Below are positions 11,254-23,919 of a stretch of 64,000 bases of DNA, one piece after another (position 1 is the stretch's first letter; each line of letters begins with the position of its first letter). Under the pieces are notes generated by a model. It ran no database searches and had not been told where the DNA came from. It saw nothing but the letters and a program-made list of their open reading frames with translations. The stretch is taken from positions 29,884,361-29,948,360 of the forward strand of contig CM055109.1 in assembly GCA_029204225.1 (NCBI GenBank), written 5' to 3'. Source of the stretch: Diphasiastrum complanatum (Eukaryota > Streptophyta > Lycopodiopsida > Lycopodiales > Lycopodiaceae). A program made the position numbers and the translations under genes.

Positions 11254-11597
11254 AACTTTAAATGATGATTGAAATGGAACTAAGCTATTAATTGTGATAT
11301 GATTGTGTTACAGTATATCAAGCCTTGTATGCAGGACCTGAGATGTTGTTCTGCATGAAGATATTATGCTGATTGGAACCCTTTTGGGTTGGCCTAGGAT
11401 GCTATTGGTCGGTCCAGAGGGGTAATATGTTGCTGCTTATCTTGAAGACATGTTGTTGTATGGCTTTTGGGTCAGCCTAGGATGCTATTGGCTGGTCCAT
11501 TGGTCTTTGTGTAGCCATAAATGTTGAGTTCGAAGAATGGGGACCATTCTTTACCCGTGAAGGTTGCCATTGTTTGCAGGGAAAAAGACCCATTTTT

Positions 11598-12252
11598 TGT
11601 GAAAATTGTCAACATTTCCTAGCTAGTTTGAGGCCTAAATTGGCTAAAATTGTAAATAGTTTTGGTTCTGGAGTTTCACACGTGTGAACCAGGCCACAAT
11701 GTTTTTATTTACTGTATTTTTTCAGTATGATGAAGTGTCAAACTTCATACCCTTCAAAATGAGACCATTTTGATGTATTTTGGTCATATAAGCCATTTTT
11801 AGCTATTTTTCCTATATAGGGAATATCTAGGGTCAAGTACCTTCTAGAGAGAGGAGAGAGAGTCATCTTCCTCATCCATAAATAGTAGGGAAGTCGTGGA
11901 GAACAGGTTGGAGAAACCTTTTGTATGCTTCATTGAGATCAATAGATCATTGTCATTGTTTCTTCCTCCATTGAGAGCATTGTTGTGTGTATTGTCTTCA
12001 AGCTATTGTGTATGATCTTAGGTGCTTTCCAAAAGTGGTAGGCTGATGTATTATGGACTGTATAATGCTATTTTGGGCCGCACTTGATGTTTATGGAAGT
12101 TTTCATTTGTGGTAAATGCTTTTTGATCAAGTTCTTTGCATTCTAGGTAGCATAGAATGTGTTGCCAATTCCTAGCTTATGTAGTTTGGAGTGCAAGCAT
12201 TCAAGCCAATGATCTTGGAGTTTAGATCCACTTAGGATCTGTATTTTTCACA
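11598..12252 (+). repeat. Copia 5' LTR
   Basis: 655 bp, TG...CA ends. CCTATATAGGGAATA at about 11810 is a plausible TATA region. The palindrome TTCACACGTGTGAA lies at 11675-11688, upstream of it in the U3 position. Confidence 0.95.
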
Positions 12253-12264
12253 TGGTATCAGAGC
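12253..12264 (+). promoter_or_regulatory. Primer binding site, initiator-Met tRNA type
   Basis: TGGTATCAGAGC directly follows the 5' LTR; complementary to the 3' end of plant initiator methionine tRNA. Confidence 0.92.
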
Positions 12265-13424
12265 TGGTTGGCTTCTATTTACAGTAAGTATTCCATTTTT
12301 GGTGATATTTGGATGTTTGATCAAGTTGTAGCATGATTTTGCATTGCTTTGTTGATCAAATCTTACTAACCTTTGTTTTGTGAGTTGAACTTGTGGATCA
12401 AAAGCATATTTCAGGTCTATTGAAGATCAGAGGCTGAAAAGAAACTATTTTGGATCAGATCATAACACCTAATCATTTGTGATTGTGAGGCTTGTGCATA
12501 TTCAATACTAACAATGTTCTTTTCAATCCTATTGTTGACAATCTCCATTCTTGGATGAACACTCTCCTTAAGTGGATGAAACTTCTCCTTAAGTGGATGA
12601 CAAATGCTCTTTTGAGTGAGTTGTAATTCTCCTAAAGGCTGAGCAAAGCTCCCATTTGGATGAAAGATCCCCTTTTTTGGGTGAACATATTGTAAGCTCC
12701 ATTGTGAAGAGCATATTGTAAAGATTGTCATCAATTTTGGCATAATTTTTGGTGTACTTTGTTGAGCATGTAAGTAACTCTCCTTATGTAATTTGATTGG
12801 AGCATTTGCTGGAAGGTGTTAACCATTATGCAAGTGTGTTTTCAGGTTCTTAACAGGTTGAGGAACATTCTCATGTGAAGTGATCTTAGATCTACATCTA
12901 AACACCAAGATTTGACAAGATAGTGAAGCTAGTCTTGTGATTCACTAAGTGTGCTCATTCATTCACCTCTAAATCTTGTATTTATCACTTGCTGGAGTTT
13001 ATAAACTTTTAACAGTGTGGTTTACATGTGGTTTTACAGGTTGAATCAATATCTTAGTGTGTTGATCATATGTTGATCAAGTTTGTTCATTACTAGGTAA
13101 TCTTGGCATCCTAGTTTTGGGTATTTTCTAAAAATGCAAGTAACTCTTCACACCATAACTTGATTTGGTCACTTGCTGGAAAGTTTGAGAGCTTAAGCAA
13201 GAGTGTGTTCAGGTTGGTTTGATTTTGTAATCCATTCTTAGTGTGTGCAAAGTGTTGCATGTGTTTCAATCTTCCTTTCTATGCTTGGAAACCATCTAGG
13301 TTCAAGATAGAAGTGTTTTAGGGTCCTAAATCTTCATAGATCTCTTTATCTATCATTTGTTGAGAGAAAAGTGAGTGCTAAGTGCTTTAGGACAGAACCT
13401 AAAAGTTGAAGAAACATTAGAATC
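12265..13424 (+). other. Copia 5' untranslated leader
   Basis: 1.16 kb between primer site and gag ATG with no gene. It contains recurrent phrases such as GTAACTCT and CACTTGCTGGA (three loosely spaced copies), suggesting internal duplications of the leader, which would hold the packaging signal. Confidence 0.6.
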
Positions 13425-16400
13425 ATGGCTTCCAATGGTGGGATCATGCTAGAGTCTAGTGAAAGGTTGAGTTCATCAAACTACTCTACTTGGAAAGTGA
13501 GGATGGAGTCCTTACTTGAGTTGAATGAACTCATGGACATAGTTGCAGAAATTGAAGAGAGACCTCTCACACTTCAAGAGCAACAAAGGTTTGATAAGAA
13601 GGCCAAAAGGGCTCTTCATATCATTAAAATGAATGTTACAAATGAACTTCTCAAGGAAGTTGGAAAGTGTCAAAGTGCAAGTGAGGCATGGAATACCTTA
13701 AAGAAGCTCTTTGAATCAAAGTCCACATCTAGGGTATTGACCCTAAGGAGACAAATATTTTCTAGTAGGCAAAGAGAGGGTGAAAGTGCTCATGCATTTA
13801 TCTTGAGAGTTAAGTCCCTAAGTGATGATTTAGCATGCATTGATGAGAACATAAAAGATGGTGAAATAGTCCAAGTTATGTTGAATGGTTTGCTAAATGA
13901 ACATGCTAACATTGTGCAAAGTTTTGCCATTCAAAGAGTCTTGCCAAGTGTGGTTGACTTGCAAGAAATCTTATTGGCTGAAGAACATAGGTTGCAATCA
14001 AAGCTTGATGGTGCATCCTTGCAAGGTGGAGGTGAAGAGGCTTTCTTCACAAAAGGCAAATTCAAGGGCAAAGGTAAAGGCAAAGGGAAATGGTCCAAAG
14101 GTGGTAACTTTGATCATGATGATCACTCTTCCTCTTCCTCTTCTACTAAGAACAATAAGTCAAAGTTCAAGTGCTTTTATTGTGGGATAAAAGGTCATTT
14201 TGCAAATGAATGTTATAAGAAGAAAAGAGAGCAAGGAGAGAGGCAAGGAAATCTTACAATAGATGAGGAAGAACATAACACATGTGAATCACTTGTTATG
14301 ACTTCAAGTTTGTTAGCCAACATAGATGATAATGATCCTTGGTGGATTGATAGTGGAGCCTCATCTCACATGACAAGACATAAGGAATACTTTACATCCT
14401 TATTGTCTTATGAGGGAGAAGGTAACATCATCTACACTGCAAATGATGGTCAATGTGACATCAAAGGCATAGGCACTATTCCTATTTCCCTTTCAACAAA
14501 TAGGAAAGCAAATCTTGAAAATGTTTTGTACATTCCTTCAATCACTAAGAATTTGCTTAGTGTAGGTCAAATGATTGACAAAGGACTTGATGTGGAGTTC
14601 ATTGGAGATGCATGTTTGATAAGTAAATGTGGATCCTTGATTGCTCAAGGTAGGAGGCATGGTAAACTTTTCAAGCTTGATGCATGTGTGATCTCTAATC
14701 ATGAAGGATGTATGGCTAGGGAGCAATTGACAAACCAAGAAGTTTGGCACAAGAGGTTGGGCCATCCCAACTTCAAATCTTTGGAGGTAATGGCAAAGAA
14801 AGAGCTTGTTCTTGGTCTCCCTAAAAGTCTTGTTGCAAACAATAGTGTTTGTGAACATTGTGCCTTGTCCAAATCTCATAGACTTGCTTATTCTAGATCT
14901 ACTTCTAGATCTAAAGAAGCTTTTCAACTTGTGCATTCTGATATTCATTCTTCTAGTACAACTAGCAATGGTGGGGCAAAGATGTATGCAACTTTCATTG
15001 ATGACTTTAGTAGGTATACTTGGATCTATCTTCTTAAAAGTAAGGATGAAGTGTTTGCTGCATTTGTCAAGTTCAAGAATGAAATGGAAAACCAATTCAA
15101 TACAAAGATCAAATGCTTAAGATCTGATAATGGAGGGGAATACACCTCAAATAGGTTCAAAGACTTTTGTATAGCACATGGGATTAAGAGGGAGATGTCT
15201 AGTCCTAGGACTCCACAACAGAATGGAGTGGCCGAGAGGAAGAATAGAACCCTTTGTGAATGTGCCAAGGCAATGAGACTACATGCTAATCTTGCTAAGT
15301 CTTTTTGGGGGGAAGCTTTAGCATGTGCTAACTATCTATGTAATAGATGGACAAGTGCTTCCTTGGATGGTAAAACTCCTCATGAGGTTCTTTATGGTAG
15401 AAGGCCGAGTGTCAAGCATTGTAGGATCTTTGGATGTACATGTTTTGTCAATATCACACTTGATGATAGAACTAAAGAAGATCCTTCATCAAAGAAGGGT
15501 GTGTTTGTTGGCTATAGTGAAGTAAGCAAGGCTTACAAAGTGTACATTCCTTCTACAAAAAAAGTTGTCATAAGTAGGGATGTCATCTTTCATGAAGAGA
15601 ATGTTTCCAATGTTGTTGATGTTGATGTTGATGTGCCTACTAATCATCATGATGTGCAAGATGTCTTGGATGAAGATGGAGATGCCACTCCAAAGCAAAC
15701 TTCAAGGAAGACTCAAAGGCAAAGGGCTAAGCCATCAAGGCTAACCTATGATGAAAAAGGAAAGCAAGTGGTGGACAACTCTAATTTTGCTTTTCTTACC
15801 TCTTTTGATGAACCAACTTGTGTAGGTGAAGCAATTCAAAAGAAGGAATGGATCCAAGCCATGGATCATGAGCATCAAGCACTCATCAAAAGCAACACAT
15901 GGAGGTTGGTAAAGCTTCCAAAGGACAAGAAGGCAATTGGTTGTAAGTGGATCTTCAAGATCAAGACAAATCAAGATGGATCAATCAACAAGTACAAGGC
16001 AAGGTTGGTGGCAAAGGGGTATGCTCAAGAATATGGTATTGACTATGATGAGACCTTTGCACCTGTGGCAAAGATGGTAACTATTCGAATCCTAATCTCT
16101 CTTGCAACTCTTTATGATTGGGATATGTGGCAAATGGATGTTACTAATGCCTTCTTGAATGGTGATCTTGAAGAAGATATTTACATGGAGCAACCCGAGG
16201 GCTATGTTTCACATGATGAGCCTAATCATGTGTGCTATCTCCAAAAGAGTTTGTATGGGCTAAAGCAAGCACCAAGGAGTTGGTATGCTAAGCTCAATTC
16301 CTTCTTACTTTCTCAAAACTTTGTTATGAGTGAGTATGATCATTCTCTCTACTTTAGATTGAATGAAAATGATATCACTTTACTTTTGATCTATGTTGAT

Positions 16401-17378
16401 GACATTATCTTAAGTGGTGGTAACAATCTAGATATAGATGAAATCAAGATGGCACTCAAAAGAGAGTTTGAAATTCAAGATCTTGGTAAACTTCATTATA
16501 TCTTAGGAATAGAGATTATTAGAACTTCTAAATCTACATTCATATGTCAAGAAAAGTATGTTAACTCTATTCTAAAAAGGTTTCATATGGAAGATTGTAA
16601 AGTTGTTTCTACTCCTATGGAATCAAATGTAAAGCTAACTACAAGAAGTAATGAAAGATCCTTCAAGGACATTACTCTCTATAGAAAGCTAATAGGATCT
16701 CTTATATGGTTAACCATCACAAGACCTGATCTAAGCTTTGTGGTTGGTAAACTAAGTCAATTTATTCAAGATCCTAGTGAGGCTCATTGGAAGCTAGGAA
16801 AGAGAGTACTTAGATACATCTCGGGATCTAGAGATTTTGGCATCTTGTATGGAGGTACTACACCTAACCTTTGTGGATTTTCAGATTCAGATTTTGCAGG
16901 TGATCAAATGGATAGGAAGTCAACAAGTGCCTTTGCAATCTATCTTGGAGATGGAGTGGTCTCATGGCTATCAAAGAAGCAACCAACTATCTCTCTATCT
17001 TCCACCGAAGCCGAGTACAAGGCATTAACAACATGCACCAAGGAGATTCTTTGGATCAAGAGGATGTTATTGGATCTTCACTTGTTGGAACCAGAGAAGA
17101 CTCCAATCATACTTTGTGATAACCTTTCAGCCCAAAGCTTGGCAAGCAATCCTGTTTTTCATGCAAGGAGCAAGCACATTGAGATTGCTCACCATTTTGT
17201 GAGAGATCAAGTCATTGCCAAAGAGGTGGAGCTTCAACATGTCTCTTCAAAGGAGTGTGTGGCTGATATCTTCACCAAACCATTGGGAAAGGACCTATAT
17301 TTAATGCATAGATCTAATCTTGGAATGTGCTCAAAGACTATGTTGAAACTAGCATCCAATGTTGAAGAGGGAGTGTGA
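13425..17378 (+). CDS. Copia gag-pol polyprotein, intact
   Basis: 1317 codons without a stop. Order: gag (from about residue 10, SSNYSTWKVRMESLLEL), basic GKGKGKGK linker, zinc knuckle C250-C253-H258-C263, aspartic protease with DSGASSH at D309, GAG-pre-integrase WHKRLGHPNF with an HHCC-type zinc site, integrase with D506, D568 (RSDNGGEY) and E604 (GVAERKNR), the last two 35 residues apart as in DD35E enzymes, reverse transcriptase with YVDDIILSG at about 990-998, and RNase H with TEAEYKAL at about 1194. The polyprotein makes virus-like particles, copies the RNA and integrates the cDNA. All catalytic motifs appear intact. The stop TGA (17376-17378) lies inside the first bases of the 3' LTR, so the coding region ends in the LTR itself. 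Confidence 0.96.
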   Translation: MASNGGIMLESSERLSSSNYSTWKVRMESLLELNELMDIVAEIEERPLTLQEQQRFDKKAKRALHIIKMNVTNELLKEVGKCQSASEAWNTLKKLFESKSTSRVLTLRRQIFSSRQREGESAHAFILRVKSLSDDLACIDENIKDGEIVQVMLNGLLNEHANIVQSFAIQRVLPSVVDLQEILLAEEHRLQSKLDGASLQGGGEEAFFTKGKFKGKGKGKGKWSKGGNFDHDDHSSSSSSTKNNKSKFKCFYCGIKGHFANECYKKKREQGERQGNLTIDEEEHNTCESLVMTSSLLANIDDNDPWWIDSGASSHMTRHKEYFTSLLSYEGEGNIIYTANDGQCDIKGIGTIPISLSTNRKANLENVLYIPSITKNLLSVGQMIDKGLDVEFIGDACLISKCGSLIAQGRRHGKLFKLDACVISNHEGCMAREQLTNQEVWHKRLGHPNFKSLEVMAKKELVLGLPKSLVANNSVCEHCALSKSHRLAYSRSTSRSKEAFQLVHSDIHSSSTTSNGGAKMYATFIDDFSRYTWIYLLKSKDEVFAAFVKFKNEMENQFNTKIKCLRSDNGGEYTSNRFKDFCIAHGIKREMSSPRTPQQNGVAERKNRTLCECAKAMRLHANLAKSFWGEALACANYLCNRWTSASLDGKTPHEVLYGRRPSVKHCRIFGCTCFVNITLDDRTKEDPSSKKGVFVGYSEVSKAYKVYIPSTKKVVISRDVIFHEENVSNVVDVDVDVPTNHHDVQDVLDEDGDATPKQTSRKTQRQRAKPSRLTYDEKGKQVVDNSNFAFLTSFDEPTCVGEAIQKKEWIQAMDHEHQALIKSNTWRLVKLPKDKKAIGCKWIFKIKTNQDGSINKYKARLVAKGYAQEYGIDYDETFAPVAKMVTIRILISLATLYDWDMWQMDVTNAFLNGDLEEDIYMEQPEGYVSHDEPNHVCYLQKSLYGLKQAPRSWYAKLNSFLLSQNFVMSEYDHSLYFRLNENDITLLLIYVDDIILSGGNNLDIDEIKMALKREFEIQDLGKLHYILGIEIIRTSKSTFICQEKYVNSILKRFHMEDCKVVSTPMESNVKLTTRSNERSFKDITLYRKLIGSLIWLTITRPDLSFVVGKLSQFIQDPSEAHWKLGKRVLRYISGSRDFGILYGGTTPNLCGFSDSDFAGDQMDRKSTSAFAIYLGDGVVSWLSKKQPTISLSSTEAEYKALTTCTKEILWIKRMLLDLHLLEPEKTPIILCDNLSAQSLASNPVFHARSKHIEIAHHFVRDQVIAKEVELQHVSSKECVADIFTKPLGKDLYLMHRSNLGMCSKTMLKLASNVEEGV

Positions 17379-18028
17379 AAATTGTCAACATTTCCTAGCT
17401 AGTTTGAGGCCTAAATTGGCTAAAATTGTAAATAGTTTTGGTTCTGGAGTTTCACACGTGTGAACCAGGCCACAATGTTTTTATTTACTGTATTTTTTCA
17501 GTATGATGAAGTGTCAAACTTCATACCCTTCAAAATGAGACCATTTTGATGTATTTTGGTCATATAAGCCATTTTTAGCTATTTTTCCTATATAGGGAAT
17601 ATCTAGGGTCAAGTACCTTCTAGAGAGAGGAGAGAGAGTCATCTTCCTCATCCATAAATAGTAGGGAAGTCGTGGAGAACAGGTTGGAGAAACCTTTTGT
17701 ATGCTTCATTGAGATCAATAGATCATTGTCATTGTTTCTTCCTCCATTGAGAGCATTGTTGTGTGTATTGTCTTCAAGCTATTGTGTATGATCTTAGGTG
17801 CTTTCCAAAAGTGGTAGGCTGATGTATTATGGACTGTATAATGCTATTTTGGGCCGCACTTGATGTTTATGGAAGTTTTCATTTGTGGTAAATGCTTTTT
17901 GATCAAGTTCTTTGCATTCTAGGTAGCATAGAATGTGTTGCCAATTCCTAGCTTATGTAGTTTGGAGTGCAAGCATTCAAGCCAATGATCTTGGAGTTTA
18001 GATCCACTTAGGATCTGTATTTTTCACA
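17374..18028 (+). repeat. Copia 3' LTR
   Basis: Same 655-bp sequence as the 5' LTR with no difference noticed. Preceded by the purine tract at 17364-17373 and followed by target duplication TTTTT. Confidence 0.95.
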
Positions 18029-18033
18029 TTTTT

Positions 18034-19330
18034 CAAGTTATTTTTGACGTAAAATCATCTCCACGCGCTATTACGCCAATGCGAAACTGCTTAAAACTGA
18101 CGCATAAATGGCCCATTATGGCCGGTTGCACTTTTATTGAAACTCTGTTTATTTATTGATTTACGCTGGACTTAAATCTATTTAAGAGGCCTCTGCCCCT
18201 AGTTCCCGGGTTTGTCGAGGCTAGGAGGTGCCAGTTCATCTTAAAAACCAGTTAAAATGACAACTTTATTCACCGTAGGCCACTTTGGTGATTTAAAACC
18301 AAATTTGGGGATCAGCCCTTAAATTTGGGCCCAACTGCTAAAAGCCCCTATTGGTGCCCATTCATGTTGCAATAGGTTTGGTTAGTGATCCTCAACATGT
18401 ATTTAGCTTGACTTTGGCAATATTAAAGTTTTCTATGCTTTTTTTTTTTTCATACATTATTAAGCAACTAGTTAGTCGTCCTTATACACAACATATATAC
18501 AACTTGGCCAAGGGATTCTTAGATGTCACTACAAGAGTGGTCATGATTTGAGCTTGCACCCTTTTGGTGGTAGTCAACCCATACACCTCACTATGTCGTA
18601 CTTTTCTATGATTTCATTTGTTATTATTTATTAAAAGCTACTGTATTTTGCATTAAACTCTCTTTAATATCATTTTAAACTTTTTAACAAAAGAAATTAT
18701 GGTGTTTTCCAAAGTAGAATGTGTGGGAAAAAAAAACCTTGTTGTTGTTGGAAGGTACACGTAAAACAATTTTCAAAAATAAAATTACATGAAGAAAGCT
18801 CTTCCACCCTTACAGGGCCCTTCACCTTCGGGCCTCCTCTATAACTCTTTAGAGAGCATAATGTCATTTGCTCCACTCATTCCCTTGCGTAAAGGATAAT
18901 GATTGCTTGCTTTTTCACATGATCATTATGGAGTATAATCTGCATTTGAAAAACATAATCCTAGGCTTTTTTAGAAAAGCATTACTAAGCATAATTTGCA
19001 TGCAAAACATCATCACCCTTGAAAACAAACTCTGGGTCGGTCACCTAGTCTTCTTTTTAAACAATCTGATGAAATATAAGCAAAAAATGCAGCAACTATA
19101 TTTATTTTTTTCATATTTCTAAAAGCGATCTTTAGAAAGAGCTGAGCGGGATGTATCCGGTCAGGCTGACTGACTCACTCACATAAATAAAGCCCGTAAA
19201 CAAACAACGTCGTGACTTCACCGGCGTTTCTTCTTTTGATTTGTTACGACCCTTTTTTTTAGCGTCAAAGTCACTCACTAAAGAAACAGTCTCTGCTCAC
19301 GACTCACCATTCATTTAAATAAAGAAGAAA
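18034..19330. other. Spacer between the Copia element and the GAD promoter
   Basis: No gene seen. The left flank of the Copia element (11254-11592) continues here across the duplicated target. Short ORFs at 18351 and 18868 are AT-rich and featureless. Confidence 0.4.
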
Positions 19331-19340
19331 TATATATACA
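19331..19340 (+). promoter_or_regulatory. Candidate TATA box of the GAD gene
   Basis: TATATATACA lies about 350 bp before the GAD start codon, in an A-rich stretch followed by CATCAACG, a plausible transcription start. Position and sequence only; no expression evidence is available. Confidence 0.4.
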
Positions 19341-19690
19341 TCAACGAACGGTGGGGATGGTGCTCACTGTTGTGCTGTGAAGCAAAAGCTAGATCTACAA
19401 TTCTGAAAAACCGTGGACTCCACTCCACGCCTAGGAGGCGAGACCTCCTCCTCTCCACTTTCCAAGCAAGTTAGCAAGGAAGCAAGTGAAGGAGCATTTT
19501 TCAGTTTTTGGCAGCACCAGTAATATGTAGTACTACTACATATAATGAATGGTGTGTGAGCGTTTGGATTTTGATAAGAACTGTGGAAGCGTTGGAGTGT
19601 GTGTGGAGGCAGGATTGATTGATTTTGAAATTTGAGAGAGGGAGGACTCGAGTGGCCAAGCGCCAACACAAGCAAAAGCAGATTAGCAAG

Positions 19691-22600
19691 ATGGTCCTTA
19701 CCATCACTGCTGGGAGCGGGGACTGTGAAAACGTGCTTCACTCAACTTTTAGCTCGCGATATGTGCAAACTTCAATTCCTAGGTCTACATTCTTCCTTCC
19801 TTCCTTCTTTTCATTTATTATCTCTCACGATCTGCAAAAAGACACATTAGAGCAGTGCAGCACGATAGATTTTAACAACCACCTATTCAGAAATTAAGTA
19901 CATAATTTCTTAAACATTGCGGCGTGACAATAACATATCCGCCCGTCGGGACATAGGAGCCGTGGTTGCAGTGTTTGACGAAACAGTGTGATCTGCAGTA
20001 GTAATAAATAACTATAGTTAGAAGATGAAAAAATCAGCAGCCTTAATCTAACGATTTGGATGAAGGAAGATGATTGCGAACGTCCGGTGTGGTTTTCGGT
20101 GACGGTACTGCTAGTTAAGCTTACCGAGCTGATATGAGATGATTTGATCTGGAAAACAACAGCAAGCTTTATCTGAACAAAAAAACCATCCTACTCGACA
20201 TCAATCACAGATATGCATTGCTCTTCTGGATCTGAGATGCATTGAAGTAACAATGTGCTTTTTTTACCATCATTCACGTCATTACTCTTCAAATCGATCG
20301 GTCTACCGCTCCTGGATCTTGCTCAGCTATTTTCGCCTTCAATAATGTTTATATTCTGTATTTTTTAGATCATGGCAGCACTTCTACCTTCCTCTGAACA
20401 GATCCACAGTGCCACAAGCCCCTTAGATAAAAGCAAAACAAGGATATGGACTTTGGAGAATTCGCTGCTTGAGCTCCTTCCTAAGTTCCCTGACATGGCA
20501 ATATCTAGATTGTGTCATCTTGCAGCACCTATAGTTATTTCTTCGCAACTAAACAGTTTCAGTCGGAGCTCGCGGCACAAGATCTCCGTGGAGATCCGTC
20601 AATGCAATCGCACATGTCCTCAAGGGATATGATACTTAGTAATTGCAGATCCAGAGTCAAACTTTTGGAACTCACTGTCTTAAGACACAACAAAGATGCT
20701 GTGTGAAGTTTACATGTGAATATTAAAGGCATTCATTCTGCTTGTATTTGATTCCCTGCCAGTTGGTGTTCTAGTTGTGTGTGATTGACCAAGATGTCAA
20801 TGTGAGTGACTGTGATCTGTGAAAGCAAAGCTTTTCGCGGATCACTCCCTTAATGTGTGAAGCTCGGATTTACTGATGAGACGATGGATGTTTCTTGCGC
20901 TATCAGATGACGGAGTAACTGTCTTCTGCTAAGCTGTTGAATTTAAACATTGATTTCGCATCGAAATGCGTAGAATTTAGTGCTATCCTGCTTTAGACCC
21001 AAAGTTGTCATCACTTTTGGATAAATCAAGCTGTATCCCCCAATTTTGTGCTTTATTAAACATTACAAGATGAGTTTTGGTTTCCTTGTGCAGATTTCGA
21101 TTACCGGAACATGAGATTCCAAAGGAGGCAGCGTATCAGATTATCAGTGATGAATTGATGCTAGATGGCAACCCCCGACTGAATCTTGCATCCTTCGTTA
21201 CAACTTGGATGGAGCCCGAGTGTGACAAGCTCATGATGCAGGCCTTGAACAAAAATTACATTGATATGGATGAGTATCCTGTCACCACTGAGCTGCAGGT
21301 AAGCGTCTTCACTCTGTCATTTAGACTCTAGAGACAGCTAAATAAGTCTTCTTAGTATGCCTTCAGTTGCTGGATCCAATTAAAATATATCATAGATCTG
21401 ATTTTGTGCACGTAGTATTCCGTGTCAAATTCTTCTATCTTGTCGTGGCGGCCTAACTCAAATAACGACATAATTCTTGGCCCTACACTTATAATCTATG
21501 ATATGGAGCAAAATGTCCATCTGCGCAATGGTTGCAGTTTGACTTAATCCTAGGTTTAAAAGTGATAATTAAGCATACTCAAGCATGAACTTATGTGACG
21601 TCCTAAAGCAACACAATAACTACCCTGTTGCCAAAGTTCTGCTGCCATGAGATGAAGCTCTGCTCATATCTTCTGTACCAAGAAAAAGTACATGTAAAGA
21701 AAATAATAGTATGATTGTGGTTGTCTGTTGAGCTGGTGATAGTAGGAAATGCGTTTAAAATGTTTCATGTTTGGTCATTTCCAACATTTGGTTGTGACTA
21801 CGACTGTACGGGAAGGCTCTGAATGCCAAACCCTCAGATGTATTCTAACCTTTGGATAGTTGGGGAAAGGAACCTTGTTAGCCTTATAATGAAGTGAAAT
21901 TTTTTGAGAAAAGATTATTTCAGAAAGTTAAGAGTGATCTGTATCAATCTTGATGCCACAGGTTTATCAAGCAGACAACAATATTTGCCTCTGTGCTGTC
22001 TGACTTTATGATACCGCATCCACTCCCAGAAGACATTATGGGACATGTAAGCATTCAGAGAGACATGGTCTCTGAATTCAACATAAAGTCCTTCCCAATT
22101 ACAAAATAGATAATGTGTGTTTAAGCAGCGTAATGTATTGACTATAATGGGATGGGAGCCCTCTTATAGATCGATGAGAGGACGAGCTATGATATCCCTA
22201 CAACTTGTCCATTAACACATGGTGTATGCCCTAGATAATGATGGTCCCCTAAAACAATCTGGACCATCCATTCATGTAAAAGAATTGAGCTGACACATTA
22301 TATGCATATCAACAACAAGTGCATTCCCAGATTGTCATCTACGTGCTTGTCTTGTGAAATATTATGCAAGAGTTGCTGACAATCGGCACAATCATGGTAG
22401 AAAACCAGTTGCAAAGAAAGCTTCCGTGTTTGATAAAAGAGATTCACACAAGAAAAAGCCAGTTTTGAAGAAAGGTTTCCTTTTATGATAAGAGAGGCAG
22501 ACAAGAAAAATGGCTTCAAGGTTGATTGCTTTTGACAGATCTACCTCTTCAATTGCCTGCCATTCTGAAGACAAAAGCATGTGAAAGCTCAAAGAGAAGC

Positions 22601-23863
22601 AAGTGCAGGAAGAATCATGTTGAAGCGAGTTCTTTAAACTTAGTTAAGGAGAGCCTTTTCAACTTAGTTAAGTGGAGATTTTAAATTTTTTTTTTGTTAG
22701 TGTATTTTTTATTAGAAAAAGAAAAATGGACGTGCCCGGGCTCCGGACGCGGGCGCAAAAAAGCCCAACCCCCCCGGACACGCATGTCTGATATATATAT
22801 ATCGTGGTTGCAGCAAATCACAATTAGCAGGCAATAGCAATTCGTGATTTGCGACTGAGAATCAATTTTCAACAGAAGAATTTCCCCTTAAATCTGGTTT
22901 TCCCACCAGTTGGCCGCGTGCGGGTGAGAGAAGGGAAGATTGGTAGCAATAGTGATAGAGGGCGGATTGCAGCGGTTGGTGCATAATTGTTTTCATACAC
23001 AAACCACAATGGGTGTGTTTTATGTGTCAAATTTGATATCAGTTGGATGTGTCTGCTATGTCTAAATAGGTCAATATGCATGGAGAAAGCATTGACAAGC
23101 ATATAGACACAGGTTTGAGCTGCCATAACAAAACATCTTAGTTGCATAATGTCTCCTATTCATTTAATGCTACCCAATTGTGCAACTAAGATGTGTTATG
23201 GCAGCTACAACCTGCGTCGATATGTTTGGGTGTGAGACACGCTGAAGTGGACCGCATTGTACCTGAAACTACCTTTGCAAGTAACATTAATTTACCAATA
23301 TGGTAATGATGAGAAAGTATAATGAAAAAGATTCTTAATTTGCATTGCTGTGGTATTGATGCATTGCTATTGCTACAATTCATGCTATTGACTTTGTTCT
23401 GTGCCTGGCACAGTCTTGCTCTTCTCATGTATCTTTATAGTTCTTCAAAAGTCAGAAACAATCGATTGTCTTTTGCATCATCTTGCATTGGTGATCTGAA
23501 ATTCCTCAAATCTAATGCAAAAGGGCATATACAAGGATACAAATGATCCTTTATCTGACATAAATGGTATGCCTTTGGTATACTCTGCAACGTGGGTAAT
23601 AGGGTGTGCTCTTCTTATGGACAACCATATAAGAGGACAACAAGTGAGTGATGGTTTCATCAAGAAAAATATCTACAAAGCTTGCTCTGTATCTGTTAAG
23701 GATAGTAATGTATGCTTTCACACCTACACATAATAACTAGTTAACAACAAAGAGACTTGGGTCCCGAAAGGACGCGTTCCCTCATAATGTCGCCTCCTCA
23801 TCGTCTCTATGTAATGGGCAGTCACCCTTCTCTCTATAATCAGTTTATAAAGAATGTAACTTA

Positions 23864-23919
<56 letters not shown>

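Larger units (their letters stand above)
9605..11592. other. Intergenic with retroelement scraps
   Basis: 3' flank of the transposase relic, then an AT-rich stretch ending in a primer-site remnant at 10189. From about 11360 to 11510 the phrase GGCCTAGGATGCTATTGG or a near copy occurs twice. The ORF at 10571-10765 has no recognisable motif. Confidence 0.35.
11598..18028 (+). mobile_element. Complete Ty1/Copia LTR retrotransposon
   Basis: 6431 bp bounded by 655-bp LTRs (TGTGAAAA...TTTTCACA) and a 5-bp duplication TTTTT at 11593-11597 and 18029-18033. A primer site abuts the 5' LTR and a purine tract GAAGAGGGAG abuts the 3' LTR. One uninterrupted gag-pol frame fills most of the internal region. 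By reading, the two LTRs are identical, so the insertion is recent. Integrase-before-reverse-transcriptase order places it in Copia (Pseudoviridae-type). Confidence 0.96.

Noticed and set aside
13897-16000. ORFs on both strands within the Copia element
   Set aside because: Shadows of the 1317-codon gag-pol frame.
20372-20706. Extra exon in GAD intron 1
   Set aside because: Exons 1 and 2 join in phase without it, and the ORF adds no GAD-like sequence.
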